A DNA stretch of 62,266 nucleotides. Origin: Flavobacteriales bacterium (GTDB lineage Bacteria > Bacteroidota > Bacteroidia > Flavobacteriales > UBA1820). Shown piece by piece: positions 8,617 to 17,433 of this stretch. The notes beneath the pieces were generated by a model that worked only from the letters and a program-made list of their open reading frames with translations, was not told where the DNA came from and searched no databases. Location of the stretch: positions 1 to 62,266 of the forward strand of contig JAGAUI010000040.1 of NCBI GenBank assembly GCA_017620815.1. Direction: 5' to 3'. A program made the position numbers and the translations under genes. Numbering within the stretch: position 1 is the stretch's first letter; the number at the start of each line of letters is the position of its first letter.

Positions 8617-9690
8617 ATGAAAGAATTAGAAATAGACAGATGTAGGATAGTATTTTCAGACACTGGGTTTAAGGCACTGGATGACTATCTTAAAGAGATA
8701 GCCCCCTCCACTAGCAAGACCATCATTCTGTGTGATGATATCACCCATGAGTTGTGCCTACCTCGTTTTACCGAACGTCTGGAAAATCTAGACCCACAGT
8801 ATGAGATAATAGAAATACCTCACGGGGAAGAAAACAAAAACATAGAAACTTGCACCCAGATATGGGAAGCACTTTCAGACATAGGAGCCGATAGACATTC
8901 GCTTATTATAAACCTAGGCGGAGGCGTGATATGTGATATGGGAGGGTATGCCGCATCGTGCTATATGAGAGGTATCCGTTTTATCAACGTTCCCACTACA
9001 TTGCTATCACAGGTAGATGCATCGGTAGGAGGAAAGACTGGTGTGGATTTAGGTGTACTTAAAAACATCGTGGGACTCTTTACTCTACCAGAAATGGTAC
9101 TAGTAAGTGGGGTTTTCCTCTCTACTCTACCAGAAAGCGAAATTTTATCTGGTTTTGCAGAAATGATTAAACACGGGCTCATACGTTCACGCAGTCATTG
9201 GCAGGAGTTGTCTTCATCATCGGAATTTGATATAGAGACACTTGAGAGAGTCATATATGATTCTGTACATATAAAATATGACGTAGTACTTGAAGACCCA
9301 CGCGAGAAAAACATTCGCAAGAGTCTTAACTTTGGACATACGATAGGGCACGCCATAGAGAGTTTCCTTATGAAGACAGACAGAGCCATATCCCACGGTC
9401 ATGCAGTAGCCATAGGTATGGTATGCGAATGCTATCTTTCGGGAGATGAATGTGGTCTATCAGGAGATTTCATTGTGGCATTTAAGGAATACATACGTGG
9501 GCTTTATCCTGTGGTAGATATAAAGGAAGAGGACATTGAGCCTATCATAGAAATAATGTCCCACGATAAAAAGAACAGCTCACGAGGTATCAATTTCTCT
9601 CTTCTTAAGGATATAGGAGACGTATCCATAAACCACTACATAGAACCAGAAAAAATAAAGGAGGCTATACTATATTACACCAGAGTATAG
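8617..9690 (+). CDS. aroB: 3-Dehydroquinate synthase
   Basis: This 357-residue enzyme catalyses the second step of the shikimate pathway, DAHP to 3-dehydroquinate, with NAD and a divalent metal. Diagnostic stretches are the NAD-binding GGGVICDMGGYAAS, the substrate loop PTTLLSQVDASVGGKTGVD and the metal-binding histidine segment NFGHTIGHAIE. Length and order fit AroB throughout. It has its own upstream promoter; the next gene starts 48 bases later and may be co-transcribed. Confidence 0.97.
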   Translation: MKELEIDRCRIVFSDTGFKALDDYLKEIAPSTSKTIILCDDITHELCLPRFTERLENLDPQYEIIEIPHGEENKNIETCTQIWEALSDIGADRHSLIINLGGGVICDMGGYAASCYMRGIRFINVPTTLLSQVDASVGGKTGVDLGVLKNIVGLFTLPEMVLVSGVFLSTLPESEILSGFAEMIKHGLIRSRSHWQELSSSSEFDIETLERVIYDSVHIKYDVVLEDPREKNIRKSLNFGHTIGHAIESFLMKTDRAISHGHAVAIGMVCECYLSGDECGLSGDFIVAFKEYIRGLYPVVDIKEEDIEPIIEIMSHDKKNSSRGINFSLLKDIGDVSINHYIEPEKIKEAILYYTRV

Positions 9691-9738
9691 ATAGACTGGA
9701 ATAAAAAAATTATTATCTTTATCCACGATATAAACAAT

Positions 9739-11418
9739 ATGATATATACGATGAATAAACGCTATTTTTTACACACCCTAATGACACTTATCATATGTGT
9801 CTTTACTTTTAATCAAGGAAACGCTTGTACCAATATCCTTGTTACCAAAGGAGCGAGCAAGGACGGCAGTACTATGCTTACCTATTCGGCCGATAGTTAT
9901 CAGCTGTATGGAGAACTATATCACTATCCTGCTGCCCGTTATCCCAAAGGCTCAATACTCAAGGTCTATGAATGGGACGTACCCGGACACTATCTAGGTG
10001 AAATCTCCCAAGTAGAAAAAACATATAACGTGATAGGCAACATGAATGAAAAGCAAGTAGCCATCACAGAAACTACGTTTGGAGGTCGCGAAGAACTATA
10101 TGCCCCAGAAAACGGCATAATGGACTATGGGAGTCTTATATACATCACTCTTCAGCGTGCATCTACCGCCCGCGAAGCCATAGCTATCATGACATCATTA
10201 GTAAAAGAGTATGGTTATGCTTCATCGGGTGAGTCATTCTCCATAGCAGACGAAAACGAAGTATGGATTATGGAACTTATAGGCAAAGGCAAAAAAGAAA
10301 AAGGAGCCGTATGGGTTGCTCGCCGCATACCAGATGGATATGTTTCTGCCCACGCCAACCAAGCTCGTATAACCACTTTCCCTCTCAACGACCCAGAAAA
10401 CTGTCTTTACAGTCCCGATGTGATAACATTTGCACGCGAGATGGGTTATTTCAAGGGGAAAGACAAAGACTTTGATTTTTCGGCAGCGTACGCTCCTCTT
10501 AACTTCAGCGGAGTACGTTTCTGTGAGGCTCGCGTATGGACTATCTTTAACCGTATAGACCCTGTGGTAGGTAAAAAATATGAAAAATATGCCGAGGGCT
10601 ATGACATGAGTCTAGAACGTATGCCTCTATGGATTAAACCAAAAGAAAAACTAGACGTAAAACAGGTAATGGAACTAATGCGTGACCATTATGAAGATAC
10701 TCCACTGGACACACGCAACACTATAATGGCAGGAGCTTACAATTCGCCATACGGTCTGCGTCCTCTAGAATGGGAATTAGATGGGAAAAAATACTTCTGT
10801 GAACGTCCAGTCTCTACCCCACAGACAGCATTTTCTATCGTTACACAGAGCCGCGGCTGGCTACCAGACGAGATAGGAGGAATACTATGGTTTGGTGTAG
10901 ATGACACATACCTTACTTGCTACACACCTATCTACACATCATCTACCCGCGTACCACAGTCTATGGCTGTAGGCAATGGTGATTTTGGTACATATTCAGA
11001 AACATCGGCATTCTGGATTTTCAACCGCCTATCACAAGACGTATATGCCAAATACAATCTACTAGCACCAGAGGTTCGTAAGGTACAAGGCGAAATAGAA
11101 GCTCGTAACATAGCTATGGTTCCAGCTATGGACGCAGCAGCAGCGGTGCTATATAAAAACTCCCCCGATGAAGCTGTAAAATTCCTCACAGACTATTCTG
11201 TAACTACTGCCGAGGCAATGGTTAAACGTTGGGTAGAGTTAGAAGGATTCCTGCTAGTGAAATACTTTGATGGAGTGATACACCCTGAAAAAGACGGCAA
11301 ATTCATACGTTCTGAATACGGAGGCCCCGGCAAGGTAAACACTCCCGGTTGGGACGAAAGATGGCGTCGTGAGATAGTAGCTCCAGACCCAAATCGTTTC
11401 CTAGAACCTACCGAATAA
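9739..11418 (+). CDS. C69-family dipeptidase (PepD-like), exported
   Basis: This is a 559-residue N-terminal-nucleophile hydrolase. A signal peptide is followed directly by CTNILV, so signal peptidase cleavage after GNA would expose the catalytic Cys (residue 30 from this start). A second ATG at 9751 (MNKRYF) is equally plausible as the start and gives a more typical signal peptide. Family features include the segments SFSIADENEVWIMELIG and SAHANQARI. C69 peptidases cleave dipeptides; an exported form suggests periplasmic peptide use. It ends at a strong terminator shared with the convergent glycerate kinase gene. Confidence 0.9.
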   Translation: MIYTMNKRYFLHTLMTLIICVFTFNQGNACTNILVTKGASKDGSTMLTYSADSYQLYGELYHYPAARYPKGSILKVYEWDVPGHYLGEISQVEKTYNVIGNMNEKQVAITETTFGGREELYAPENGIMDYGSLIYITLQRASTAREAIAIMTSLVKEYGYASSGESFSIADENEVWIMELIGKGKKEKGAVWVARRIPDGYVSAHANQARITTFPLNDPENCLYSPDVITFAREMGYFKGKDKDFDFSAAYAPLNFSGVRFCEARVWTIFNRIDPVVGKKYEKYAEGYDMSLERMPLWIKPKEKLDVKQVMELMRDHYEDTPLDTRNTIMAGAYNSPYGLRPLEWELDGKKYFCERPVSTPQTAFSIVTQSRGWLPDEIGGILWFGVDDTYLTCYTPIYTSSTRVPQSMAVGNGDFGTYSETSAFWIFNRLSQDVYAKYNLLAPEVRKVQGEIEARNIAMVPAMDAAAAVLYKNSPDEAVKFLTDYSVTTAEAMVKRWVELEGFLLVKYFDGVIHPEKDGKFIRSEYGGPGKVNTPGWDERWRREIVAPDPNRFLEPTE

Positions 11419-11425
11419 CATTTAT

Positions 11426-11472
11426 TGTGAATAAAGAAACGGCAGCCTGCGGCTGCCGTTTCTTTATTCACA
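11426..11472. terminator. Bidirectional terminator between dipeptidase and glycerate kinase genes
   Basis: A near-perfect stem of about 22 bp (TGTGAATAAAGAAACGGCAG with its complement) has a 3-base loop and A/T-rich arms. It lies between convergent genes. Confidence 0.85.
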
Positions 11473-11480
11473 GTTCATTT

Positions 11481-12623
11481 TCATTTTTCATATTTTGCTC
11501 CCAGTATTTTTTCCACCACACATCGTGTTACATTTTCCGATGCTACATCATAACGCATAGCCACTTCCAACGGTAGTTTTTCTTCTGTTATGGGATATAT
11601 CCCATCAAATCCCATCGTCAATAATTCATCACACATATCTACCTTACCACCTATGGCTACTACTTTTACACCAGCCTTTAAGCCTCTGGATAGGACTCCG
11701 CTGGCAGTTTTCCCTCGTGGTGTCTGGAAATCCACTTTGCCTTCGCCTGTTATGAGAAGGTCTGCACCCGATAGCAACTTATCAAAATGTATAGCGTCCA
11801 GCACCATATCCACTCCTTTTTTAAGACTAGCACCTAGTAGAGCCTTAAAACCTCCACCTAGACCTCCTGCAGCTCCTGCTCCGCTCATAGGGGCTATATC
11901 TATACCGTATTTTTCCTTTATCACTCTGGCATAGTTATACATACCACTATCCAGACGTTCTATCATATCATCATCGGCACCTTTCTGCCTAGCAAATACA
12001 TATGCAGCACCCGTCTTTCCACAAAATGGAGTATCCACATCACAAGCTACGGTAAATTCACATTCTGCCAATCTCTTATCTATCTCACTATCATCTATAG
12101 CTGCTATATCTTTAAGGCTACCACCCGTTGCAGCTTTTATCTCCTCACCATCTTTATCATAGAACTTAAATCCCAATGCTCGAGCCATACCTATACCAGC
12201 GTCATTGGTAGCACTGCCTCCTATTCCCACCAGAAAACGCCGACAACCTCTATCCATAGCATCTTTTATCATCTGCCCAGTACCATAGGTAGATGTATTC
12301 CAAGGATTGCGTTCTTCGGGCGACAAAAGAGGGAGACCACTTGCAGCGGCCATCTCCATCACTGCCATATCTCCCGCTATGCCATACATAGCCTCTATTT
12401 CACGTCCTAGAGGGTCTTGCACTCTGGCGGTAATCCTCTCCCCTGCCAATGCTCCCACTACAGCCTCTACCGTACCTTCTCCTCCATCGGCTACATCTAC
12501 TTTTACCACTTGGCATTGAGGATACACCATATGTATTGCTCGCTCCACACTATCGGCTACTTGTGAAGAGGAAAGCGAGCCTTTGAAAGAGTCTGATGCT
12601 ACTACTATCTTTTTCATAACCAT
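11481..12623 (-). CDS. Glycerate kinase
   Basis: This 380-residue glycerate 2-kinase of the GarK/GlxK family phosphorylates D-glycerate for entry into glycolysis. The N-terminal VVASDSFKGSLSS segment, GGEGTVEA and GIGGSATNDAGIGMA are characteristic, as is SGAGAAGGLGGG further on. Translation may start at the first Met or at the third residue (MKKIVV). It lies 5 bases downstream of a GntP-type permease, so uptake and phosphorylation of a sugar acid such as glycerate are probably coupled. Confidence 0.92.
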   Translation of the reverse strand: MVMKKIVVASDSFKGSLSSSQVADSVERAIHMVYPQCQVVKVDVADGGEGTVEAVVGALAGERITARVQDPLGREIEAMYGIAGDMAVMEMAAASGLPLLSPEERNPWNTSTYGTGQMIKDAMDRGCRRFLVGIGGSATNDAGIGMARALGFKFYDKDGEEIKAATGGSLKDIAAIDDSEIDKRLAECEFTVACDVDTPFCGKTGAAYVFARQKGADDDMIERLDSGMYNYARVIKEKYGIDIAPMSGAGAAGGLGGGFKALLGASLKKGVDMVLDAIHFDKLLSGADLLITGEGKVDFQTPRGKTASGVLSRGLKAGVKVVAIGGKVDMCDELLTMGFDGIYPITEEKLPLEVAMRYDVASENVTRCVVEKILGAKYEK

Positions 12624-12628
12624 AGAAA

Positions 12629-13879
12629 TTAACCCATTATAATATACACTATCACACTACCCACAGCCAGAACTATACCCACCAGTGTTTCATAAGGTAT
12701 AAGACGCAAACGTTCTTTTACGTTCATACCTACCGAACCACCTGTAGCGTGGAAAAACGAACCATGAGGCAAATGGTCTAGCACCGTTGCACCAGCATTT
12801 ATCATAGCTGCACCCCATATAGCTGCTACCCCTGCTGCCACTATAGCATCGGCAAATGAAGCAGAAGCTATCGTTGCCCCTGCCGTAGTAGAAGCTGTAG
12901 CTGCCGACATCAACGCCCCCGATATAGGAGCCATAAATGTACCTCCGTTACTCCATTGTGATAGCATACCTACCAGTACGTCTTTTATAGCCGAAGCCTT
13001 GATTATCCCTGCCAATGTTCCTGTTCCCACCAGCAATATAGCTATACCAGACATTTTCTCCAGCCCATAGGATATACATTCGCTGGCTTTTTTCACATGA
13101 CCAGTAGCTATTATTCCTATCACACCACCCACAGGTAGAGCTATCATAGGGTCTATCACAACACCACATATAGGTCTTAGTGCCAGTAGAAGTATGGTTA
13201 CCACAGGCCCCAAAAGGCTACGCCATAGAGCTGGCAGGTCTTCTTTTTCTTTTATATCCACTTCTTCCTCACGCATCATGTCGCCTTTTGGGATAAGAGG
13301 CACTATCACAAATACTGTTATGATAAGACCTATCACTGCAGGGATAATACCTGCCATCATCACAGACGAGAGCGGAGCATCAAAATTTTCGGCAGCTATG
13401 ATGGTATTAGGATTGGGAGAGATGATATTTCCACATTTTCCTCCACCTATCATAGCTAGTAGAAGACGTGTACGGGATAATCCTAGGCGATTACCAGTAA
13501 TGATGGCAATAGGAGCAATGGTTATCACAGCTACATCTATAAACACCCCCATACAGGTAAGTATCATAGCCGAAAGTGCCAATGCTAGGAAGACATACTT
13601 CTCACCTAGTGCCCGTATAATACTTTTGGCGATAGTAGTAGCTGCTCCCGTTTTAACCAACATACCTGTTAGGATACCAGCAGCAATGATACGCACTATG
13701 GCAGGTGTTATATCTTTGACTCCTGTTATCATGTGGGATACCGTTACTTCTAGTCCCCAACCCGATAGCAATCCTCCTACCACTGCTCCCAGTATAAGAC
13801 TATACACAGGTGAAATTTTACGAATGATGAGTATGATAGATATAACTAGACCTATCACAGCAGCTATAGCACTATTCAT
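12629..13879 (-). CDS. GntP-family sugar-acid permease
   Basis: This 416-residue, strongly hydrophobic inner-membrane protein has about 12 predicted membrane segments and GntP-family signatures such as IGGGKCGNIISPNPNT and the C-terminal SATGGSVGMN-like segment (FHATGGSVGMN). GntP proteins import gluconate or related sugar acids with protons. The glycerate kinase encoded next in the same operon suggests glycerate as the substrate. A consensus -7 box lies upstream. Confidence 0.9.
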   Translation of the reverse strand: MNSAIAAVIGLVISIILIIRKISPVYSLILGAVVGGLLSGWGLEVTVSHMITGVKDITPAIVRIIAAGILTGMLVKTGAATTIAKSIIRALGEKYVFLALALSAMILTCMGVFIDVAVITIAPIAIITGNRLGLSRTRLLLAMIGGGKCGNIISPNPNTIIAAENFDAPLSSVMMAGIIPAVIGLIITVFVIVPLIPKGDMMREEEVDIKEKEDLPALWRSLLGPVVTILLLALRPICGVVIDPMIALPVGGVIGIIATGHVKKASECISYGLEKMSGIAILLVGTGTLAGIIKASAIKDVLVGMLSQWSNGGTFMAPISGALMSAATASTTAGATIASASFADAIVAAGVAAIWGAAMINAGATVLDHLPHGSFFHATGGSVGMNVKERLRLIPYETLVGIVLAVGSVIVYIIMG

Positions 13880-13922
13880 TTTATAAAGATATTTATATGT
13901 TATACTATGAGTTTATACTCCA

Positions 13923-13930
13923 CAAATGTA
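13923..13930 (-). promoter_or_regulatory. Promoter of the permease-glycerate kinase operon, -7 element
   Basis: TACATTTG on the minus strand matches TAnnTTTG and lies ~44 bases upstream of the permease ATG. No clear -33 TTTG is present. Confidence 0.45.
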
Positions 13931-13963
13931 AAGAATTATATTTACATCTATGATGTTTCGTCA

Positions 13964-13997
13964 CAAAAAAAGCCCGACACTCCGTGTCGGGCTTTTT
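13964..13997 (-). terminator. Terminator after tRNA-fMet
   Basis: An AGCCCGACAC/GTGTCGGGCT stem with A and T runs on either side lies just downstream of the tRNA 3' end on the minus strand. Confidence 0.8.
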
Positions 13998-14002
13998 CCT
14001 AG

Positions 14003-14075
<73 letters not shown>

Positions 14076-14087
14076 ATATTGACAGTG

Positions 14088-14119
14088 CAAATATACGACC
14101 TTTTTTCATATCCTGCAAA
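14088..14119 (-). promoter_or_regulatory. tRNA-fMet promoter
   Basis: On the minus strand, TTTG (14116-14119), a 20-base spacer and TATATTTG (14088-14095) form a full consensus promoter. Its predicted start is a few bases before the mature tRNA 5' end. Confidence 0.8.
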
Positions 14120-14221
14120 CTTTTGGCTTATTTCTTTATTTTTCCACCAAATCATATTGTCCTATTTTTCCCAATTTATGACAAAAAGAACATTTTTAAG
14201 AGTATTTTTTGTTTTATTTAA

Positions 14222-14239
14222 GAACAAAAATTTTGTTTC
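14222..14239. promoter_or_regulatory. Palindrome at the AraC-gene promoter
   Basis: The near-perfect inverted repeat GAACAAAA-A-TTTTGTTTC overlaps the -33 element of the regulator gene. It is a candidate operator, possibly for autoregulation. This is inferred from position only. Confidence 0.35.
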
Positions 14240-14262
14240 TGAATATTATCTTTTTACATTTG
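14232..14262 (+). promoter_or_regulatory. Promoter of the AraC-family regulator operon
   Basis: TTTG (14232-14235), a 19-base spacer and TACATTTG (14255-14262) match the consensus. The predicted leader is ~20 bases. Confidence 0.75.
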
Positions 14263-14289
14263 CCCGTCCAAACATAAATCATATAAACA

Positions 14290-15177
14290 ATGGAAAAATA
14301 CATACTAGAAGAAAAAGTTCAATTTCAAACAGTACAAGACCACAAAGAAAACATTTACAGCATAGGAGATGATTTTGCAATAGTCAATATCCCTATAAAA
14401 GACATCAACTTTGGACATTCGCCTGCCCGTATGAGCGGGCTCGTCCTTATGCTATGTACAGCAGGTGAAGCTCATGTAAATATAAACATGAAATCCCATT
14501 TGGTTAAAAAAAATGACTTTGTGATACTGCCTCCGGGACAGATAACACAAATTGTAGATGCTAATGCCGATTTTTCCATGTATGCCATATATATGTCTGA
14601 AGCATTCCTTACAGACAACGTATCCATGACCCGCAGCCGAGATATGACTATATTTTTCACCATAAGAGATAACCCTATAGTCCATATGGATGAAAAAGAC
14701 ATCAATACCATCACGCTATATTTTGACCTTATGGTACACCGTATAATGGATAAAGAAAATCCATACCTTCTCACTACCATGCGTCATATCTTTAACGCAT
14801 TGATGTCAGACATGAGCGATGGCTTCCTCAAGTATCTTTCTGTACAGAAAAACAAGATAAGCCGCAAAGACGACATCTGTCAGAATTTCATGAAACACCT
14901 TATGATTCATTATAAAGAGAGTCGTGATGTTACTTTCTATGCTGCCAAACAATTCATCACTCCCAAATACCTATCCAATACCCTTAAAGCCGTAACGGGT
15001 AAAAAAGCAGGACAGATGATAGACGAATATGTAGTCCTCCAAGCCAAAATACTACTCTCGTCCACCAATATGACCATACAGCAGATATCTGAAGAATTGA
15101 ATTTTGCCAACCAATCATTCTTTGGTCGTTACTTTAAACGCATTACAGGCGTATCCCCTTCCCAGTACCGCAAATGA
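14290..15177 (+). CDS. AraC-family transcriptional regulator
   Basis: This 295-residue protein has an N-terminal cupin-like sensing region (about 40-130, including GEAHVNINMKSH and FVILPPGQ). The C-terminal double helix-turn-helix (about 200-295) ends with the AraC signature NQSFFGRYFKRITGVSPSQYR. The ligand and regulon are unknown. Its stop overlaps the next start by 4 bases (ATGA), so it is translated together with the SprT-like gene and manC. Confidence 0.92.
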   Translation: MEKYILEEKVQFQTVQDHKENIYSIGDDFAIVNIPIKDINFGHSPARMSGLVLMLCTAGEAHVNINMKSHLVKKNDFVILPPGQITQIVDANADFSMYAIYMSEAFLTDNVSMTRSRDMTIFFTIRDNPIVHMDEKDINTITLYFDLMVHRIMDKENPYLLTTMRHIFNALMSDMSDGFLKYLSVQKNKISRKDDICQNFMKHLMIHYKESRDVTFYAAKQFITPKYLSNTLKAVTGKKAGQMIDEYVVLQAKILLSSTNMTIQQISEELNFANQSFFGRYFKRITGVSPSQYRK

Positions 15178-15827
15178 TACGAGAAGAACATCTAGATATA
15201 TTTCGTAGATATTTTCCAGAACCTTCCATAGATATGGTGAGCAGTATGTTCCCTCGCTATGGAATACATTTGGAGATAACACGTACACGTCTTACCCGTC
15301 ATGGAGATTTCAGGTATGAGCCATCCAGTGGCAAATACCACATAACGGTAAATGGCAGTCTTTCTCCATATAGTTTTCTACTTACCTTTATACATGAGAT
15401 TGCACATCTGGTGGTACATAAAGAATATAAAAAAGCTGTAAAACCTCACGGGAGTGAGTGGAAGGCAACTTTCAGATGTTTAATGCTATCTCTTCCATTA
15501 GAGGATATATACCCTAGTGATATCCTACCCCATTTATTGGATTATCTTAAAAATCCTCTTGCCACGTCAGACAGGCACAATGGATTGCATAGAGCACTTA
15601 ATTCCTATGATTCCCACGGGAGGAAGATAAATAATACAAAGGAAGATAATGATTTATGTACCATAGAGGAATTACAGGCAGGAGATAAATTTATTTTCAG
15701 AGAAAGATTATACACATTAGGAACAAAACGCAGAAGGCTGTATCTTTGCACACTAGTGGAAAATGGCAACCAATACTTGTTTTCTCCACTATCCCAAGTA
15801 AAAAAAATAAAACACGATGATAAATAA
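15174..15827 (+). CDS. SprT-like zinc metalloprotease
   Basis: This 217-residue protein has the zinc-protease motif HEIAH (His74, Glu75, His78) and a downstream PHGSEWKATF segment with a likely third ligand, the arrangement of SprT/Spartan-type domains. There is no signal peptide, so it is cytoplasmic. No Cys-rich zinc ribbon is visible in the C-terminal half. Spartan relatives cleave DNA-crosslinked proteins, but the bacterial SprT function is poorly known. It lies between and overlaps the AraC gene (4 bases) and manC (11 bases). Confidence 0.85.
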   Translation: MIREEHLDIFRRYFPEPSIDMVSSMFPRYGIHLEITRTRLTRHGDFRYEPSSGKYHITVNGSLSPYSFLLTFIHEIAHLVVHKEYKKAVKPHGSEWKATFRCLMLSLPLEDIYPSDILPHLLDYLKNPLATSDRHNGLHRALNSYDSHGRKINNTKEDNDLCTIEELQAGDKFIFRERLYTLGTKRRRLYLCTLVENGNQYLFSPLSQVKKIKHDDK

Positions 15828-16908
15828 AGACAATTATGCTGTCATAATGGCAGGAGGAGTGGGTAGCCGTTTCTACCCTATGAGTACCAAAAGCCGTCCA
15901 AAACAATTCCTAGACATACTTAATTGCGGTCAGTCCCTCATACAGCAGACGTTTAACCGTCTGTCTCGCATAGTTCCCATAGAAAACATCTATGTGGTTA
16001 CCAATGCCATATACCAAGACCTCACCGCCAGCCAACTCCCACAGCTCTCATCACACCAGATACTATGTGAGCCCCTCATGCGTAACACAGCACCCTGTAT
16101 AGCTTATGCCACATATAAGATAAACAGCCGCAACCCTCGTGCTCGTATCATAGTAGCTCCATCAGACCACCACATCACAGATGAAGAAGAGTTTATAGAA
16201 GACGCATCTACCCTTCTAGACAAAGCAGGCGAGAATGACTGTCTATACACCATGGGCATACGTCCTACACGTCCAGACACTGGCTATGGCTACATACAAT
16301 ATGAAACTACCGAAGACACCCCTAGTATAGACGGCATATATAAAGTACGCACCTTTACAGAAAAACCCGGTCTTGAACTAGCACAAGCATTTATAGACAG
16401 TGGGGATTTTCTATGGAATTCGGGGATATTTGTATGGTCGGCACGTAGTATTATGGCAGCCTTTGAAACATACCTACCCGAGGTTCACATAGCTTTTTCA
16501 GAACTCACACCCTACTACTACACAGACGAAGAAAACGAACACCTCTATGGCATCTATTCCTCCTGTGTAAAAGAATCCATAGACTTTGGCATAATGGAAA
16601 AAGCACATAATGTATATGTACTACCAGCTACATTTGGTTGGTGTGACCTAGGCACATGGCGTTCACTATATGAAAAACTACCCAAAGACTATATGGGCAA
16701 CAGCATAGTAGGCGGCGATGTAAACCTATCACAGGACTGCAAAGGCAATATCCTATGTACCGATGGCAAAATGCTCATACGCGGACTAGAAAACTTTATA
16801 GTAGCATCGGTAGATGGGGTTCTGGTCATTTGTCCCAAAGACGAAGAGCAACATGTAAAACAGATGATAGCAGACGCCAAACAGAAAGGAGTATCACTGG
16901 ACATCTAG
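15817..16908 (+). CDS. manC: Mannose-1-phosphate guanylyltransferase
   Basis: This 363-residue nucleotidyltransferase makes GDP-mannose from mannose-1-phosphate and GTP. Motifs are MAGGVGSRFYPMS near the N-terminus with the catalytic SRPKQFLDI, then FTEKPG and the left-handed-helix-type C-terminus. It is the short form without a phosphomannose isomerase domain. GDP-mannose is the donor for the polyprenyl-phosphate-mannose synthase encoded at 31198. Its last 15 bases overlap the convergent DUF6702-like gene. A terminator-like hairpin lies 255 bases downstream, inside that gene. Confidence 0.94.
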   Translation: MINKDNYAVIMAGGVGSRFYPMSTKSRPKQFLDILNCGQSLIQQTFNRLSRIVPIENIYVVTNAIYQDLTASQLPQLSSHQILCEPLMRNTAPCIAYATYKINSRNPRARIIVAPSDHHITDEEEFIEDASTLLDKAGENDCLYTMGIRPTRPDTGYGYIQYETTEDTPSIDGIYKVRTFTEKPGLELAQAFIDSGDFLWNSGIFVWSARSIMAAFETYLPEVHIAFSELTPYYYTDEENEHLYGIYSSCVKESIDFGIMEKAHNVYVLPATFGWCDLGTWRSLYEKLPKDYMGNSIVGGDVNLSQDCKGNILCTDGKMLIRGLENFIVASVDGVLVICPKDEEQHVKQMIADAKQKGVSLDI

Positions 16909-17433
16909 CAGTGCAGACTCTCTCCCTAGAGAAAGAAGATGAGTCATTCTTCTCTTCACACTTGAGAATTGAATGATGTTACGCTGTTCTGGATAGATAT
17001 CCATAAGCACCCTATCTGTTACCTGAATGCTCTTCACGATAGATGAAGACAGTATATAACGCAATTTTACCTCTATCGTCTCCTCCCCACAAACATACCC
17101 CATACACATGGGTGATAACGTGAGGGAATCTGCTTTTATAGAAAATCTATCTTTTACATAAGAAAACACGAAGCCTTCGGCTTCGTGTTTTTTGTTATCC
17201 CTTATAGGACACAGTCTTATATACTTGTGATAGTTTTCATATATAGCCACCTGCATATCATCATAGAATATGCTCATATTGACATCTAGGGTATCGGCAT
17301 TCTGTTCTATAGTTACACTGCTCACATAATACTTATGAGCATATAGCGGGCTTGATATTACAAGAGTCCCTAGAAGCAAAAAAAAGCTAATCGTTTGACG
17401 AGAGGATATCTTCTTTATAATATTCCACTGCAC
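16894..17433 (-). CDS. DUF6702-like exported protein
   Basis: This is a 179-residue protein of unknown function. I choose a GTG start at 17433, giving VQWNIIKK, a hydrophobic core and cleavage after LYA, a proper signal peptide. The frame is open to 17535 but the extra residues do not look like protein N-termini. The mature part (HKYYVSSV..., periodic beta strands, ending in FSSVKRRMTHLLS) resembles the small periplasmic DUF6702 proteins. The start lies 47 bases inside the nrnA gene, so translation is probably coupled. A perfect terminator hairpin is embedded in the coding region (17163-17193). Confidence 0.6.
   Translation of the reverse strand: MQWNIIKKISSRQTISFFLLLGTLVISSPLYAHKYYVSSVTIEQNADTLDVNMSIFYDDMQVAIYENYHKYIRLCPIRDNKKHEAEGFVFSYVKDRFSIKADSLTLSPMCMGYVCGEETIEVKLRYILSSSIVKSIQVTDRVLMDIYPEQRNIIQFSSVKRRMTHLLSLGRESALLDVQ
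17163..17193 (+). terminator. Terminator-like hairpin inside the DUF6702-like gene
   Basis: A perfect 13-bp stem (AAAACACGAAGCC with its complement), a 3-base loop and six T residues read on the plus strand. It is the first strong hairpin downstream of manC and probably ends the AraC-SprT-manC transcript, although it is antisense within a coding sequence. Confidence 0.55.

Noticed and set aside
13194-13886. 230-residue open frame on the plus strand opposite the GntP permease gene
   Set aside because: Its composition (Ile/Pro/Thr-rich without motifs) mirrors a hydrophobic gene read in antisense. The permease frame has clear family motifs and a promoter.
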